Of a DNA stretch of 40,720 nucleotides, positions 16,214 through 24,399 are shown in pieces. How positions within the stretch are numbered: the first letter of the stretch is position 1; the number at the start of each line of letters is the position of its first letter. The DNA is from Acidimicrobiaceae bacterium (lineage in GTDB: Bacteria; Actinomycetota; Acidimicrobiia; Acidimicrobiales; RAAP-2), in contig PKYK01000055.1 in NCBI GenBank assembly GCA_003133665.1, positions 1 through 40,720 of the forward strand, written 5' to 3'. The notes below the pieces were generated by a model. That model saw only the letters and a program-made list of their open reading frames with translations. It was not told the origin of the DNA and searched no databases. Both the position numbers and the translations under genes were made by a program.

Positions 16214-16561
16214 TTACGCCCAGCCCAACTCCTCGAGCCGGGGATCGCTGATGCCGAAGTGGTGCGCGACTTCGTGGATGACGGTCCTTCGAATCCGGGC
16301 CTTCACCTCGTCCTCGTTGCTGCAGTAGCGACAGATCGTCGTCTGGTACAGGGTGATCCGGTCAGGCATGACGCCGCTGTAACTGTTCGGACCTCGCTTG
16401 GTGAGGGGGATGCCCTCGTAGAGTCCGAAGAGATTCTCGCCCAGTGCGGTGTCATCAACGATGATTGCCAGATTCTCTATCTGGGCCGCGAGATCGCGGG
16501 GCAGCGCGGTGAGCGCCTCTTCCGCCAACTCCTCGAAGCGTTCGTTGGATATCTCGAACAT
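16214..16561 (-). CDS. Zinc metallopeptidase, PF06262-type
   Basis: A 115-residue minimal zincin. The start ATG 16561 (MFEISNERFEELAEEAL) matches where this family begins; the longer upstream frame is not family-like. The zinc site HEVAHHFGI lies at residues 96-104 with catalytic Glu97, and the C-terminal RLEELGW is characteristic. The conserved middle block LFGLYEGIPLTKRG, then PDRITLYQ, is present. Members are small cytosolic proteins common in actinobacteria whose substrates are unknown. It is divergent from the LLM oxidoreductase gene, with about 277 bases between the starts. Confidence 0.9.
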   Translation of the reverse strand: MFEISNERFEELAEEALTALPRDLAAQIENLAIIVDDTALGENLFGLYEGIPLTKRGPNSYSGVMPDRITLYQTTICRYCSNEDEVKARIRRTVIHEVAHHFGISDPRLEELGWA

Positions 16562-16838
16562 CAACGCAGCGTATCGGTCAGCCGGCCAAGGGCCGGTGTC
16601 ACGAGCCCCATGATCGGCGCCATGAAATCTCATCATCTCGACGACGCGGTTTCTGCGGTCGACCTTCGTCTCGACGACACCGAAATCGCGGCCCGGGAAG
16701 AGGCGTACCGCCCTCACGAGGTTGTCGGCTCTGACTGAGCGAGCGACTCGGCGCTCTGAACCTCAAGTCACCGCTAGCTGGCGGGCGTCCGATCGGGCGT
16801 GGGATGTGGAAGTGCCGACGCCTAGGGTGAGGCCTGTC

Positions 16839-17846
16839 ATGATTCCCCTTTCCGTTCTCGACCTCGCGACCGTGGTGACCGGTTCATCGCCCGCCCATGC
16901 CCTGCGCGAGACCACGATGATGGCCGTTGAGGCGGAGCGCCTCGGTTACCGGAGGTTCTGGGTCGCCGAGCACCACGCCATGCCGGCCGTCGCCAGTTCG
17001 GCCCCCGCTGTACTGATCGCCCATCTCGCCAACGCCACCTCGACGTTGCGGATTGGTGCGGGCGGCGTGATGTTGCCCAACCACTCCCCGCTCGTCATCG
17101 CCGAGCAGTTCGCCACCCTCGAGGCGCTGCACCCCGGACGAATCGACCTCGGCCTTGGTCGAGCACCGGGCACGGACCACATCACCGCTCGGGCGCTGCG
17201 TCGATCGGGCGACCTTTACGCCAACCGTTTTCCCGATGACGTCGTCGAGTTGATCGGTTATCTGCTGCCTCGCGAGCACCCGGTCCATCCTTCACCCGTT
17301 CCGGGCAGTGGCTACCTGCCCCAGGTGTGGCTGCTCGGCTCGTCCACGTTCAGTGCGCAGTTGGCGGGAACGCTCGGGCTGCCCTTCTCGTTCGCCTACC
17401 ACTTTGCGCCCGCGCTCCTCGATCAGGCTCTCGACGTCTACCGTTCGAACTTCCGGCCATCCATCTTTCTCGACGAGCCTCACACGATGATTGGCGTGTC
17501 GGTGCTCTGCGCACCGAGCGATGACGAGGCCCGTTGGCTCTCTGGTTCCAATGCGCTGAGCATCCTCCAGCGAAGCTCGGGACGCATGGGTCCCCTCCCG
17601 TCTCCAGAGGAGGCCGCAGCGTACCGATTCACTCCGACCGAGTCCGCAATTGTGGACGAAACGATCGCCTCGCACGTCATCGGTGATCCTCGAACTGTGC
17701 ACGAGGGCCTCGTTGCCTTGGCGAAGCGCACCGACACCGACGAATTCATGCTCTCGACTCGCACCCACTGCTACGAAGCACGTGCCCGTTCGTTCACCCT
17801 CATCGCTACGGCATGGGGGCTGGACGAGCCCGTCCTCGCAAGCTGA
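16839..17846 (+). CDS. LLM-class flavin-dependent oxidoreductase (MsnO8-like)
   Basis: A 335-residue luciferase-like monooxygenase-fold protein using FMN or F420. The start ATG 16839 ([12 protein letters not shown]) is chosen because the MsnO8 subfamily begins this way and AGGGTGAGG lies upstream; the longer upstream frame is not conserved-looking. Diagnostic segments are [40 protein letters not shown] and [16 protein letters not shown]. The TGA stop at 17844-17846 lies inside tRNA-Gly fragment copy 3, so the last codons and the stop are formed by the junction. The protein is near full length, so it may still work. The substrate is unknown. Confidence 0.92.
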   Translation: MIPLSVLDLATVVTGSSPAHALRETTMMAVEAERLGYRRFWVAEHHAMPAVASSAPAVLIAHLANATSTLRIGAGGVMLPNHSPLVIAEQFATLEALHPGRIDLGLGRAPGTDHITARALRRSGDLYANRFPDDVVELIGYLLPREHPVHPSPVPGSGYLPQVWLLGSSTFSAQLAGTLGLPFSFAYHFAPALLDQALDVYRSNFRPSIFLDEPHTMIGVSVLCAPSDDEARWLSGSNALSILQRSSGRMGPLPSPEEAAAYRFTPTESAIVDETIASHVIGDPRTVHEGLVALAKRTDTDEFMLSTRTHCYEARARSFTLIATAWGLDEPVLAS

Positions 17847-17878
17847 GAACGCGGGTTCGATCCCCGTCGCCCGCTCCA
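17839..17878 (+). repeat. tRNA-Gly 3' fragment, copy 3 (att-like)
   Basis: CAAGCTGAGAACGCGG through CCA repeats the core of copy 2 with one base change in the T-arm (CCCC for TCCC). Upstream bases are the coding sequence of the LLM oxidoreductase, so only the part from the anticodon loop onward is tRNA-derived. The start of similarity coincides with that of the copy 2 core, as expected for a recombinase crossover site. It lies 5316 bases from copy 2. Confidence 0.85.
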
Positions 17879-18578
17879 AGGGGTGCCGGCGAAACAAGTG
17901 CACCGTCGCTGGCGAGATGAACATGGACCGGTTCCGGCAATGTGAGAATCGGAGTATCAATTCCTTCATGTGGGACCGTCATCGAATCGCCGCCCCCCTC
18001 AGCAACGTTTCGACAGAGTCATAATCCCTCAAGCGATGATCAAGCTGGCGAATTTGAAAACGGAGCGATTGCAGAGAGCCGACTCAAGAAGTTGCCCCTC
18101 GGCAAGGCGATCGCCGCTGCAGGCAACCACCCCAAGACCATCTCGGGCCTCATCGCCTCAGGCCTGCGGATCCACGTCAAGCACACGAAACCAATTGACG
18201 TGCTTACCGTCACGTCTGGGTCGCCATCCCACGATCGCAGTGCCGCCACACTCATCGAACGAAGCTGGAGGTGGAGCGAGGCGACTTGCCGAGTCGTATC
18301 CGCGTACGCCCAGTCTTTCGCGGCGTTCGAGAATTATTATCCTTTTCTAATAATTCGCGGCGACACGATCAATCTCCTGGTGAACGTCTAAATCATTGGC
18401 CACGGAGGGCCCAAAGCTCACTCGGGTTCCCCAAGTAATTTACTAGCCTCACATCCAACGGAGTTCCCCGACACGAGAACACTCGCACCGAAGTGAAGTG
18501 TGCAATCCAGCGCTTCATGGATTATGTCGGCTCAAGTCCCCGTTGTCAGAGTTTCGACAGAGTTAGGTAATAGGTAGA
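17879..18578. other. Gene-free 700-base stretch
   Basis: Several open frames exist, the longest at 17942-18391, but none has a family motif, a ribosome binding site or consistent codon use. An AT-rich hairpin lies at 18331-18356. The last 100 bases probably hold the promoter and leader of the GH16 gene at 18579. Confidence 0.4.
18331..18356. promoter_or_regulatory. AT-rich perfect inverted repeat
   Basis: GAATTATTA (18331-18339) and TAATAATTC (18348-18356) form a perfect 9-bp stem around TCCTTTTC. It stands out strongly in GC-rich surroundings and lies about 220 bases before the GH16 gene. It could be an operator or a hairpin; no T-run follows. Confidence 0.35.
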
Positions 18579-20027
18579 TTGAAAAAGTCCATTTTCGAGA
18601 ATTCGAATGCAGTGACCCCATCCATCCGGCGGGTCGGGCGTATCACTCTGCTGCGAGTACTCGGAGCTTGCGTTGTGGTGATGGCGATGTTGATACCCAG
18701 CTACGTCGCCGCATTCGCCACAACAACCAATGGCAGTCCCGTCACTTCACAAGGCACGTCAAGCGGTATGACGCCACTGGCGACCAGCACATACCCGGTG
18801 GGTAATCCCGACGGCTCCGAACCCTCCGGAGAGGCGCCACCAGCTTCGACAGCTTTGGCGGGTTACCAGCTGAGCTACATCAACGACTTCACGGGCTCGA
18901 CGCTGCCCGCGGGATGGAGCACGTTCAGTGGTGTCCCCGGTGGCGACCAGGGCTCACTGTGGGCGCCGTCCCACGTGACCGACTCAGGTGGAATGCTCCA
19001 ATTGAATGCGTATCAGGACCCCGCTTTCAACAATGCCTGGGTCACCGGGGGAATCTCGCAGTCCGGAGTCGCTCACACCTACGGGGCCTACTTCGTCCGC
19101 TCGAAACTCACTGGCGCCGGACCTTCGCAAGTTGAGATGCTGTGGCCGACCGTGGGCTGGCCACCTGAGATCGATTTCAATGAGACCACCTACAGCGGTA
19201 TAACCGGTACAGTCGCCACCGATCACTACGACGCCAACAACGACCAGATCAATCTGCCCCTCACGATTGACATGACGCAGTGGCACACGTGGGGCGTGAT
19301 TTGGTCGCCCTCTTCCATAATTTTCACCGTCGACGGCAACGAGTGGGGCAGCGTCACGGTGCCGTCTGAAATTCCAGATCAGCCCATGACGCTCGACATC
19401 ACTCAGCAAACGTGGTGCACGTGGGGTTTCGACTGCCCGAGCGCGCCTCAGTCGACGCAAGTAGATTGGGTCGCCGAATACACCACTCAGTCGTCCAGTC
19501 CCGTCACCACGACCACCGTGGCGTCCCGTCCCGTGACGACGACAGTCACGCAGACTCCGGTCACGACGACCACCGTGGCGCAGACCCCCGTCACGGCGAC
19601 CACGGTGGCGTCCCGTCCCGTGACGACGTCAGTGGCGCAGCCTCCGGCCACGACGACCACCGTGGCGTCCAGCCCCGTCATCCATCCTCCAGTTACGGTG
19701 AGACTTGATATGCCGGGTTCCTCGGGACTCACCCCAAAACTGAAGACTCAGATCACTCGTCTGGCGAAGCTGATCAAGCAAAACGGAGACTCCCGGGTCG
19801 TACTGTTCGGATTCAGCGGCGCGATGAGTAGTCAGAAGAAGGCGATCGTCTCGAGCAAACAACGAACTGAAGTGATTGCGCACTATCTGGAGATTGAATT
19901 GGCCCGGTTCGGCGTCACGAAAGTAAGGGTGTCGGTGATTGGTGTCGGAAGTTCGCATCCGATCGCCTCGATCGCGTCAATCTCCGGGCGCGCTCTGAAC
20001 CGTAGGGTTGTCGTCCGCATCAGTTAA
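18579..20027 (+). CDS. GH16-family glucanase with OmpA-like tail, paralogue 1
   Basis: A 482-residue exported protein. The start is TTG 18579 behind AGGTAATAGGTAGA. A basic N-terminus and hydrophobic segment (about residues 21-46) form a signal peptide or anchor. The beta-jelly-roll domain (about 95-310) carries the GH16 active-site motif EIDFNE at 197-202, with nucleophile and acid/base glutamates, plus MTQWHTWGVIWSPSSI. A Thr/Val/Pro linker of VTTTTVA-type repeats (about 310-370) leads to an OmpA-like domain ending SGRALNRRVVVRI. Its peptidoglycan-binding aspartate position reads FSGAM, so the usual D is missing. Likely role: wall-anchored endo-beta-glucanase trimming surface polysaccharide. 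Two paralogues lie at 28370 and 39054. Confidence 0.88.
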   Translation: MKKSIFENSNAVTPSIRRVGRITLLRVLGACVVVMAMLIPSYVAAFATTTNGSPVTSQGTSSGMTPLATSTYPVGNPDGSEPSGEAPPASTALAGYQLSYINDFTGSTLPAGWSTFSGVPGGDQGSLWAPSHVTDSGGMLQLNAYQDPAFNNAWVTGGISQSGVAHTYGAYFVRSKLTGAGPSQVEMLWPTVGWPPEIDFNETTYSGITGTVATDHYDANNDQINLPLTIDMTQWHTWGVIWSPSSIIFTVDGNEWGSVTVPSEIPDQPMTLDITQQTWCTWGFDCPSAPQSTQVDWVAEYTTQSSSPVTTTTVASRPVTTTVTQTPVTTTTVAQTPVTATTVASRPVTTSVAQPPATTTTVASSPVIHPPVTVRLDMPGSSGLTPKLKTQITRLAKLIKQNGDSRVVLFGFSGAMSSQKKAIVSSKQRTEVIAHYLEIELARFGVTKVRVSVIGVGSSHPIASIASISGRALNRRVVVRIS

Positions 20028-20182
20028 TCGAGCCCAGGCAATGCGCCGAGAATCCAAACTTGGTCCAAGTTGCCAAGGTTATGGACTGCGTCAATCGTCT
20101 TTCCAGATCAGTGTCAAGGTCTTACTTCACCGCTCGTGAACGATCAGGATGACGGGGTTGTCCGCAACTTCCGGACGCGGCC

Positions 20183-20667
20183 GGCGACACCGCCACTCTC
20201 CCCGGTTTCCTTGAGTTCCAGCGCGCGACCCGCGCGTGGAGTGCGCAGAACCTGGCGAGCCTGGCTGAGGCGACCATCGCCAGCTCGCCGATGACCATGG
20301 GCGCAGTGGCTCAGCACGTGGCCAACGTAGAGAACTGGGGTGCTCGCAGTGGCTGCACGGAGGTAACCCTGGACCTCGTAGGGGGCGGAGGACCGGGATG
20401 CCGACCCCCAGCGGGGACTGGCACTCAGCCGCCAACGGCAGCCCCGACCAGTTCCAGGCACTGTGGCTGGATGCCGTCACGCGCTCACGCTCACTGGTTG
20501 CGGAGTCCTTGGCGGACGGCGCCAAGGGAGTGCTCGCTAAGCGTACCGACTCCGACGGTCAAGCGCCTAGTTCGCGGTGGATCCCGTTCCACCTCGCCGG
20601 GAGTGCGCACGGCACGACGGCCACGACCCATTGGGTCACGAGAGTATCGAGGGCGACGCGTCGATAG
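20183..20667 (+). pseudogene. Frameshifted DinB/DUF664-family pseudogene
   Basis: Two adjacent frames together reproduce a DUF664 (DinB-like) protein. The first gives LPGFLEFQRATRAWSAQNLA and AVAQHVANVENWGA; the second (from about 20398) gives DWHSAANGSPDQFQALWLDA, VTRSRSLVAESLADG and APSSRWIPFHLAG. The break lies between about 20340 and 20398, and the end after SRWIPFHL is also degraded, losing the usual GHADLLRE helix. No start codon is evident. These four-helix proteins often coordinate metal and act in thiol or stress metabolism. This copy is very likely dead. Confidence 0.7.
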
Positions 20668-20670
20668 TCC

Positions 20671-21090
20671 TGAGTGGTCGTTTCTGCCGCGCCATCGCGG
20701 CCTTCGACTTCCCCTCTGCTTGGGCCAACTGAACACATGGGAGTTCAAACTCGCCACCTCTAGTTCGAGATGCAGTGCCTCGAGAGCATGTTTCGGAAGA
20801 GCGATACTCCTGCCGGGAACGAGATCTTCCGGCGGCGACTTTCACCAGCAGTTGGCACAAGGCGCCCATTTGGCAGCGACCCGCCCTGGAATCGCCACTG
20901 AGCCGTGTGAAAACTCGCCAGTATGTGTGTGAATCTTCCGACAAGGGTCCGGATCCACTAACCCTGATCAGGGTAAACGAATTGCCCCAGCACCCCTCCA
21001 GGGGGACTCGCGGGAGACGGTCCCAACCTGCTGCGAGAAATCGAGGGCACTGACTTGGTGCCGACTCAGCACCAGGTGAGGGCAACCTGG
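20671..21090. other. Gene-free stretch with hairpin
   Basis: No supported gene; overlapping long frames on both strands lack family features. TGGTGC/GCACCA (21057-21062 and 21070-21075) forms a hairpin just beyond the stop of the leftward secreted-protein gene and could help end its transcript, though it has no U-tract. Confidence 0.4.
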
Positions 21091-21573
21091 CTACGCCAGA
21101 GGTTGGCCCCGGGGGGAGATCACCCTCTGAATCGCCGCGTAGAGCTTCGGCAACGACCAGCCGCCGAGAGTTGGCCTTTGGGCGACACCGTGCTGAAAGA
21201 CCGTGGCCTCGGGACAACCTGCTAGCTGAAATACCACCTTTGTGAATGAGGCGGCCGCGGTAGAGGTGGAGAAGCGGACGATGTACGGCACCATGGCGTC
21301 GGCGGGACAGGCCTGGGTCTTGGGGTAGTTGGAGACGGGGATTGCGTTGATCATCGCGCGGACCCGGGCGATGACCGAGCGGTTGCTGATCTTCATGGTC
21401 CCGTAGTGCACTCCGGTGGGCAGGGGCATGGGGTAACTCCAGTAGAGGGCCTTGGCCCCGGCGGGAACAAGCAGACGGGTGGGCTTGGTGGGCGCGGCCA
21501 GCGCAGGTGAGGAGAGTGACAGGGCAGCAACCAGCGAGAGGATCACCAGGGTCATGGGGCGAAAGCGGTTCAT
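21091..21573 (-). CDS. Secreted hypothetical protein
   Basis: A 160-residue exported protein. ATG 21573 follows GGAGGTG at ideal spacing. The signal peptide (MNRFRPMTLVILSLVAALSL) ends near SSPALA-AP. The mature part contains two cysteines (KTQACPAD and LAGCPEA) that may form a disulphide, and the strand-rich segment MVPYIVRFSTSTAAASF. I recognise no family. It is convergent with the degraded DinB-like gene and divergent from the secreted protein at 21727, in the segment between tRNA fragments 3 and 4. Confidence 0.75.
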   Translation of the reverse strand: MNRFRPMTLVILSLVAALSLSSPALAAPTKPTRLLVPAGAKALYWSYPMPLPTGVHYGTMKISNRSVIARVRAMINAIPVSNYPKTQACPADAMVPYIVRFSTSTAAASFTKVVFQLAGCPEATVFQHGVAQRPTLGGWSLPKLYAAIQRVISPRGQPLA

Positions 21574-21726
21574 AGCGCACCTCCAGCTATCTCACCAAGG
21601 TACTGTCCCACCGGCCACGGTTCTTTCAGCCAGGTTCGATCAACTCGGTAGTCACTGAACTCCATCGGGCGGCGAGTGTGCCCAGGGAGAAGGTCATCGT
21701 GAGACCCTCCCCTAGGCTCAGACTTC

Positions 21727-22233
21727 GTGCCTCGCCTTCGCCTTCACCCGGTTGCGAACTTCGCTGCCGCAGCCGTAACCGGCCTCCTGACAGTCAATTA
21801 CGCAGCCATCAATGCCGGCGCGACACCAACTTCGCCGCCGACGCATACGATGTCCGACCCGGAGACGCGCCAAGCTCTGCTGGACATCGCGGTGCAATTC
21901 AACAACAATTACGCAGCCAACCGAGACGGGCTGGTTTACGACCGATGGGACGCAAGGAGCAGGTCGGTCATCACTCGCGCGCAGTACATCCGGCGTCACG
22001 CCGAATGCCCCTCTGCGCCAGGTCGTGCCGTCGTGGAGGGCGCGAGTCGAGCGGCAAACGGCTATTGGCGAGTTCGATATTCGATCAGTGGCACCCAATT
22101 GACTGACTATTGGCACTACGAGCACGGTCGTTGGCGCTTCGATTTGGAGCGAAGTAATCCGAACGCGGTGAAGCTCTATCAACTGCCGTTTACTTCCTAC
22201 GCCACCGCGGTGGGCTGCACTCCATCTCATTGA
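21727..22233 (+). CDS. Secreted hypothetical protein
   Basis: A 168-residue protein from GTG 21727. The N-terminus (VANFAAAAVTGLLTVNYAAI) is a weak signal peptide or anchor. The body reads like an NTF2-like or lipocalin-like small alpha+beta fold: ETRQALLDIAVQFNNNYAAN, then YWRVRYSISGTQLTDYWHYE and GRWRFDLERS. Two cysteines (HAECPSAP and VGCTPSH) may pair. The Shine-Dalgarno sequence is unclear. It ends 25 bases before tRNA-Gly fragment copy 4. No specific function can be assigned. Confidence 0.65.
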   Translation: MPRLRLHPVANFAAAAVTGLLTVNYAAINAGATPTSPPTHTMSDPETRQALLDIAVQFNNNYAANRDGLVYDRWDARSRSVITRAQYIRRHAECPSAPGRAVVEGASRAANGYWRVRYSISGTQLTDYWHYEHGRWRFDLERSNPNAVKLYQLPFTSYATAVGCTPSH

Positions 22234-22258
22234 CAAGGTTCACAGGTCCGCTAACCCC

Positions 22259-22295
22259 AGCGGAGAACGCGAGTTCGATTCTCGTCGCCCGCTCC
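22259..22295 (+). repeat. tRNA-Gly 3' fragment, copy 4, variant T-arm
   Basis: GAGAACGCGAG-TTCGATT-CTCGTCGCCCGCTCC has the same acceptor strand and variable loop as copies 1-3 but a different T-stem, GCGAG pairing with CTCGT. Both sides of the stem changed together, so pairing is preserved. This points to origin from a different glycine tRNA isoacceptor rather than decay of the same copy. The terminal A of CCA is G here and the anticodon arm is absent. Confidence 0.75.
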
Positions 22296-22407
22296 GGTGC
22301 GATGTTTCACGACATCGTGGCTTTGGACGACGGTGCGGCGGGCATCGAAGTGGACCTCGATGCAGTGGTCGACGTGGCGTATCGTCGATGCGCTCCTCCG
22401 TGGTCAC

Positions 22408-23367
22408 CTAGTTGTGTTCAACTGGCTGGCCATTTTCGCGACCCACTCTAGTGCGTGTATTCGCGAGCGTCGCAGGAGAGTGATCGCCGAACGTATCTCT
22501 CCGGGCTTGTCTCAGGCTTACTTTCAGAGTCAATCTTGGCGAGAGGAGGAGTGCCAATCCCAGGGCGCTTAGCATTCCCAAATAGTTTTGGCGGGATCGT
22601 GCTTCGTGCGCGTAGCGAATTGCCCTTTCCGCCCGACCAGTCAGAACATATGACATACCATGACGAATTGCTCGAATATTCTCGGCTTCGCCACGGGCTT
22701 CTGCCGCGAAAAGATGCTGTCTAAGGATCAGTTTTCGCTCTGCGCCTCCTGACGTCGTTGGCGACGTGTTTGACTCATGTCTGCGATACTCAGTCAAGAC
22801 GTCAGGTAGGAAACTAAGCGTACTCTCTCGAGCAACTCGATAGAGAAGATCAAGATCCTCGCTGAGGGGAAGTAGCGGGTTGAATCCACCTACTTCCTGG
22901 ATGAGCACCTTCCTGATCATCGTCGAAGAAAGAAGAATTGCCCCGTCGTCTCGGAGAAAATCGCGGTATTGAGATTCATGCGATGCCCCGGTGCCGATAA
23001 CCACCCCACTCTCGTCAATGATACGGAACTGTGTGTGACATAAGCCGATGGTCTCGTCACTCATTACTTCAAATTGAGCAAGGAGCCGATCGGGCAACAT
23101 CCGATCGTCGTCGTCGAGAAAAGCGACAAGCTCTGACTGGGCATGTCTAATCCCTACGTTCCGGGCTATGGATACGCCGCGGTTGCGTTGTCGAACTACT
23201 CGCACCCGCTTATCAAGTCTCTCGATATCAGAGAAATCATCCTCACATCCGTCCGAGACGATTATGAGCTCCCAGTCCTTCAAAGTCTGCGACTGCACTG
23301 AAACAACGGCCTCGCGGAGGAGCCAGCCGCCACGAAAACTGGGGATTACCACGCTCACAGCGGGCAT
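22408..23367 (-). CDS. GT2-family glycosyltransferase
   Basis: A 319-residue glycosyltransferase with a GT-A fold, expected to add a sugar from a nucleotide-sugar donor to a growing glycan at the inner membrane face. ATG 23367 (MPAVSVVIPSFRGG) is preferred because AGGAAG precedes it; TTG 23391 and ATG 23379 are alternatives. Motifs are VVIPSF, LIIVSDGCEDDF, and the metal-binding AFLDDDDRMLPDRL (DxD). The acceptor-side motif LSEDLDLLYRV (ED) follows. It is divergent from the IS5 transposase, 182 bases away, and opens the surface glycan region. Confidence 0.92.
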   Translation of the reverse strand: MPAVSVVIPSFRGGWLLREAVVSVQSQTLKDWELIIVSDGCEDDFSDIERLDKRVRVVRQRNRGVSIARNVGIRHAQSELVAFLDDDDRMLPDRLLAQFEVMSDETIGLCHTQFRIIDESGVVIGTGASHESQYRDFLRDDGAILLSSTMIRKVLIQEVGGFNPLLPLSEDLDLLYRVARESTLSFLPDVLTEYRRHESNTSPTTSGGAERKLILRQHLFAAEARGEAENIRAIRHGMSYVLTGRAERAIRYAHEARSRQNYLGMLSALGLALLLSPRLTLKVSLRQARRDTFGDHSPATLANTRTRVGRENGQPVEHN

Positions 23368-23549
23368 GTTCTTCCTCATCACAGTTGTCAAACGGAGCCG
23401 ACGGAGGCGGGCCGCAATTCATTCGCAATCCTATAGTGATTCGCTCAATCGTAGGCACGGAGGTGACTGTCCCGCTAATGCCACTTGCCCTTAGAGCCTG
23501 TGTTCTATTTGGCGAGTGCGCCAGGAACCACGACCGACACCATCAAGTC

Positions 23550-24353
23550 GTGGCCTACTCAAGTGACCTAACCGACGCCCAGTGGAAGGTATTGGAACCC
23601 CTGCTCCTGGTTTCCTCCAAACGAGGGCCGAAACACGGAGCCGACCTGCGCCGCGTCGTGGACGCGATGCTCTACATCTCGCACACTGGGTGCCAATGGC
23701 GTTTTTTGCCTGAGGAGTTCGGTCCCTGGACCCGAATTTGGTCCCAGTTTCGTCGGTGGTCGAGGAACGGAACGTGGACTCGGGCTCTCGCCGCGCTGCA
23801 CGCGTCATCTCGTCTGAAGCTTGGCCGAAAGGACCAGCGGCCCTCGATGGTGGTCATCGATACGCACCTCGCACGCGGCGCCTCGAACGGGGGTGTCACC
23901 TTCCACAACCAGGACGGCCCCTACGGTCGGACCAACGGCTCCAAGCGCATCGTCTGTGTGGATGTCACGGGCCTGCCGCTCTGCGTGAGAGTCGTCCCTG
24001 CCTCGACATCCGAGGCGAGCGCCGTCGAACAGATACTCGACGACCTCGCCCGAACCGGTGCTGACGAACGACTGGAGCTCGTGCTCGTGGACCGCGGCAC
24101 GGCGCAGTCCGCGGCCATGCGGTTGTCGGCAAAGTTCAACTACGAGGTTCGCCGGGTTGGATGGGACGAGCCACCGCGCAACGAGCACGGTGCCAAGGTC
24201 TTTCGCCCTATCCGCCACGCCTGGCGGGTCGAGGTCGCTCATGGTCACCTCGTGCGCCGCCGCCTGGCGCGCTGTTTCGAGAACACCGTGACCTCGGCCA
24301 CCGGATGGTTGCACGTCGCCTCAATTACCGAAGTCCTTCGGGTGCTGTGCTGA
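23550..24353 (+). CDS. IS5-family transposase
   Basis: A 267-residue DDE transposase from GTG 23550 (VAYSSDLTDAQWKVLEPLL), where this family normally starts; the frame is open further upstream without similarity. The N-terminal domain shows RRVVDAMLYISHTGCQWRFL. Catalytic acids are the Asp in MVVIDTHLARG, the Asp in LVLVDRGTAQSA, and probably the Glu in HAWRVEVAHG. The C-terminus RRRLARCFENTVTSA matches the end of IS5 (IS402/IS1031-like) transposases. Length is close to normal and no frameshift is seen, so the protein could be active. It sits between a glycosyltransferase and an acetyltransferase. Confidence 0.88.
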   Translation: MAYSSDLTDAQWKVLEPLLLVSSKRGPKHGADLRRVVDAMLYISHTGCQWRFLPEEFGPWTRIWSQFRRWSRNGTWTRALAALHASSRLKLGRKDQRPSMVVIDTHLARGASNGGVTFHNQDGPYGRTNGSKRIVCVDVTGLPLCVRVVPASTSEASAVEQILDDLARTGADERLELVLVDRGTAQSAAMRLSAKFNYEVRRVGWDEPPRNEHGAKVFRPIRHAWRVEVAHGHLVRRRLARCFENTVTSATGWLHVASITEVLRVLC

Positions 24354-24358
24354 GCCAG

Positions 24359-24378
24359 TGGCGAATCAGTCATCGCCA
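24359..24378 (+). terminator. Hairpin downstream of transposase
   Basis: TGGCGA (24359-24364) pairs with TCGCCA (24373-24378) around an 8-nt loop directly after the transposase stop. There is no U-tract. It may be part of the IS end or a weak terminator. Confidence 0.35.
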
Positions 24379-24399
24379 GTAGAGAGCCGAACTACGTCG

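Larger units (their letters stand above)
23505..24380 (+). mobile_element. IS5-family insertion sequence
   Basis: The transposase gene with short flanks. A weak terminal resemblance exists between TCTATTTGGCGA near 23509 and the complement of the bases near 24373 (TCTACTGGCGA), but full inverted repeats and a target duplication are not clear. The ends are therefore approximate. Confidence 0.5.

Noticed and set aside
17942..18391. 149-residue rightward ORF after tRNA fragment 3
   Set aside because: Overlapping frames of equal quality, no start signal and no family resemblance; position-specific codon bias is not evident.
20636..21580. 314-residue leftward ORF
   Set aside because: It overlaps in another frame the secreted protein at 21091-21573, which has a signal peptide and a perfect ribosome binding site.
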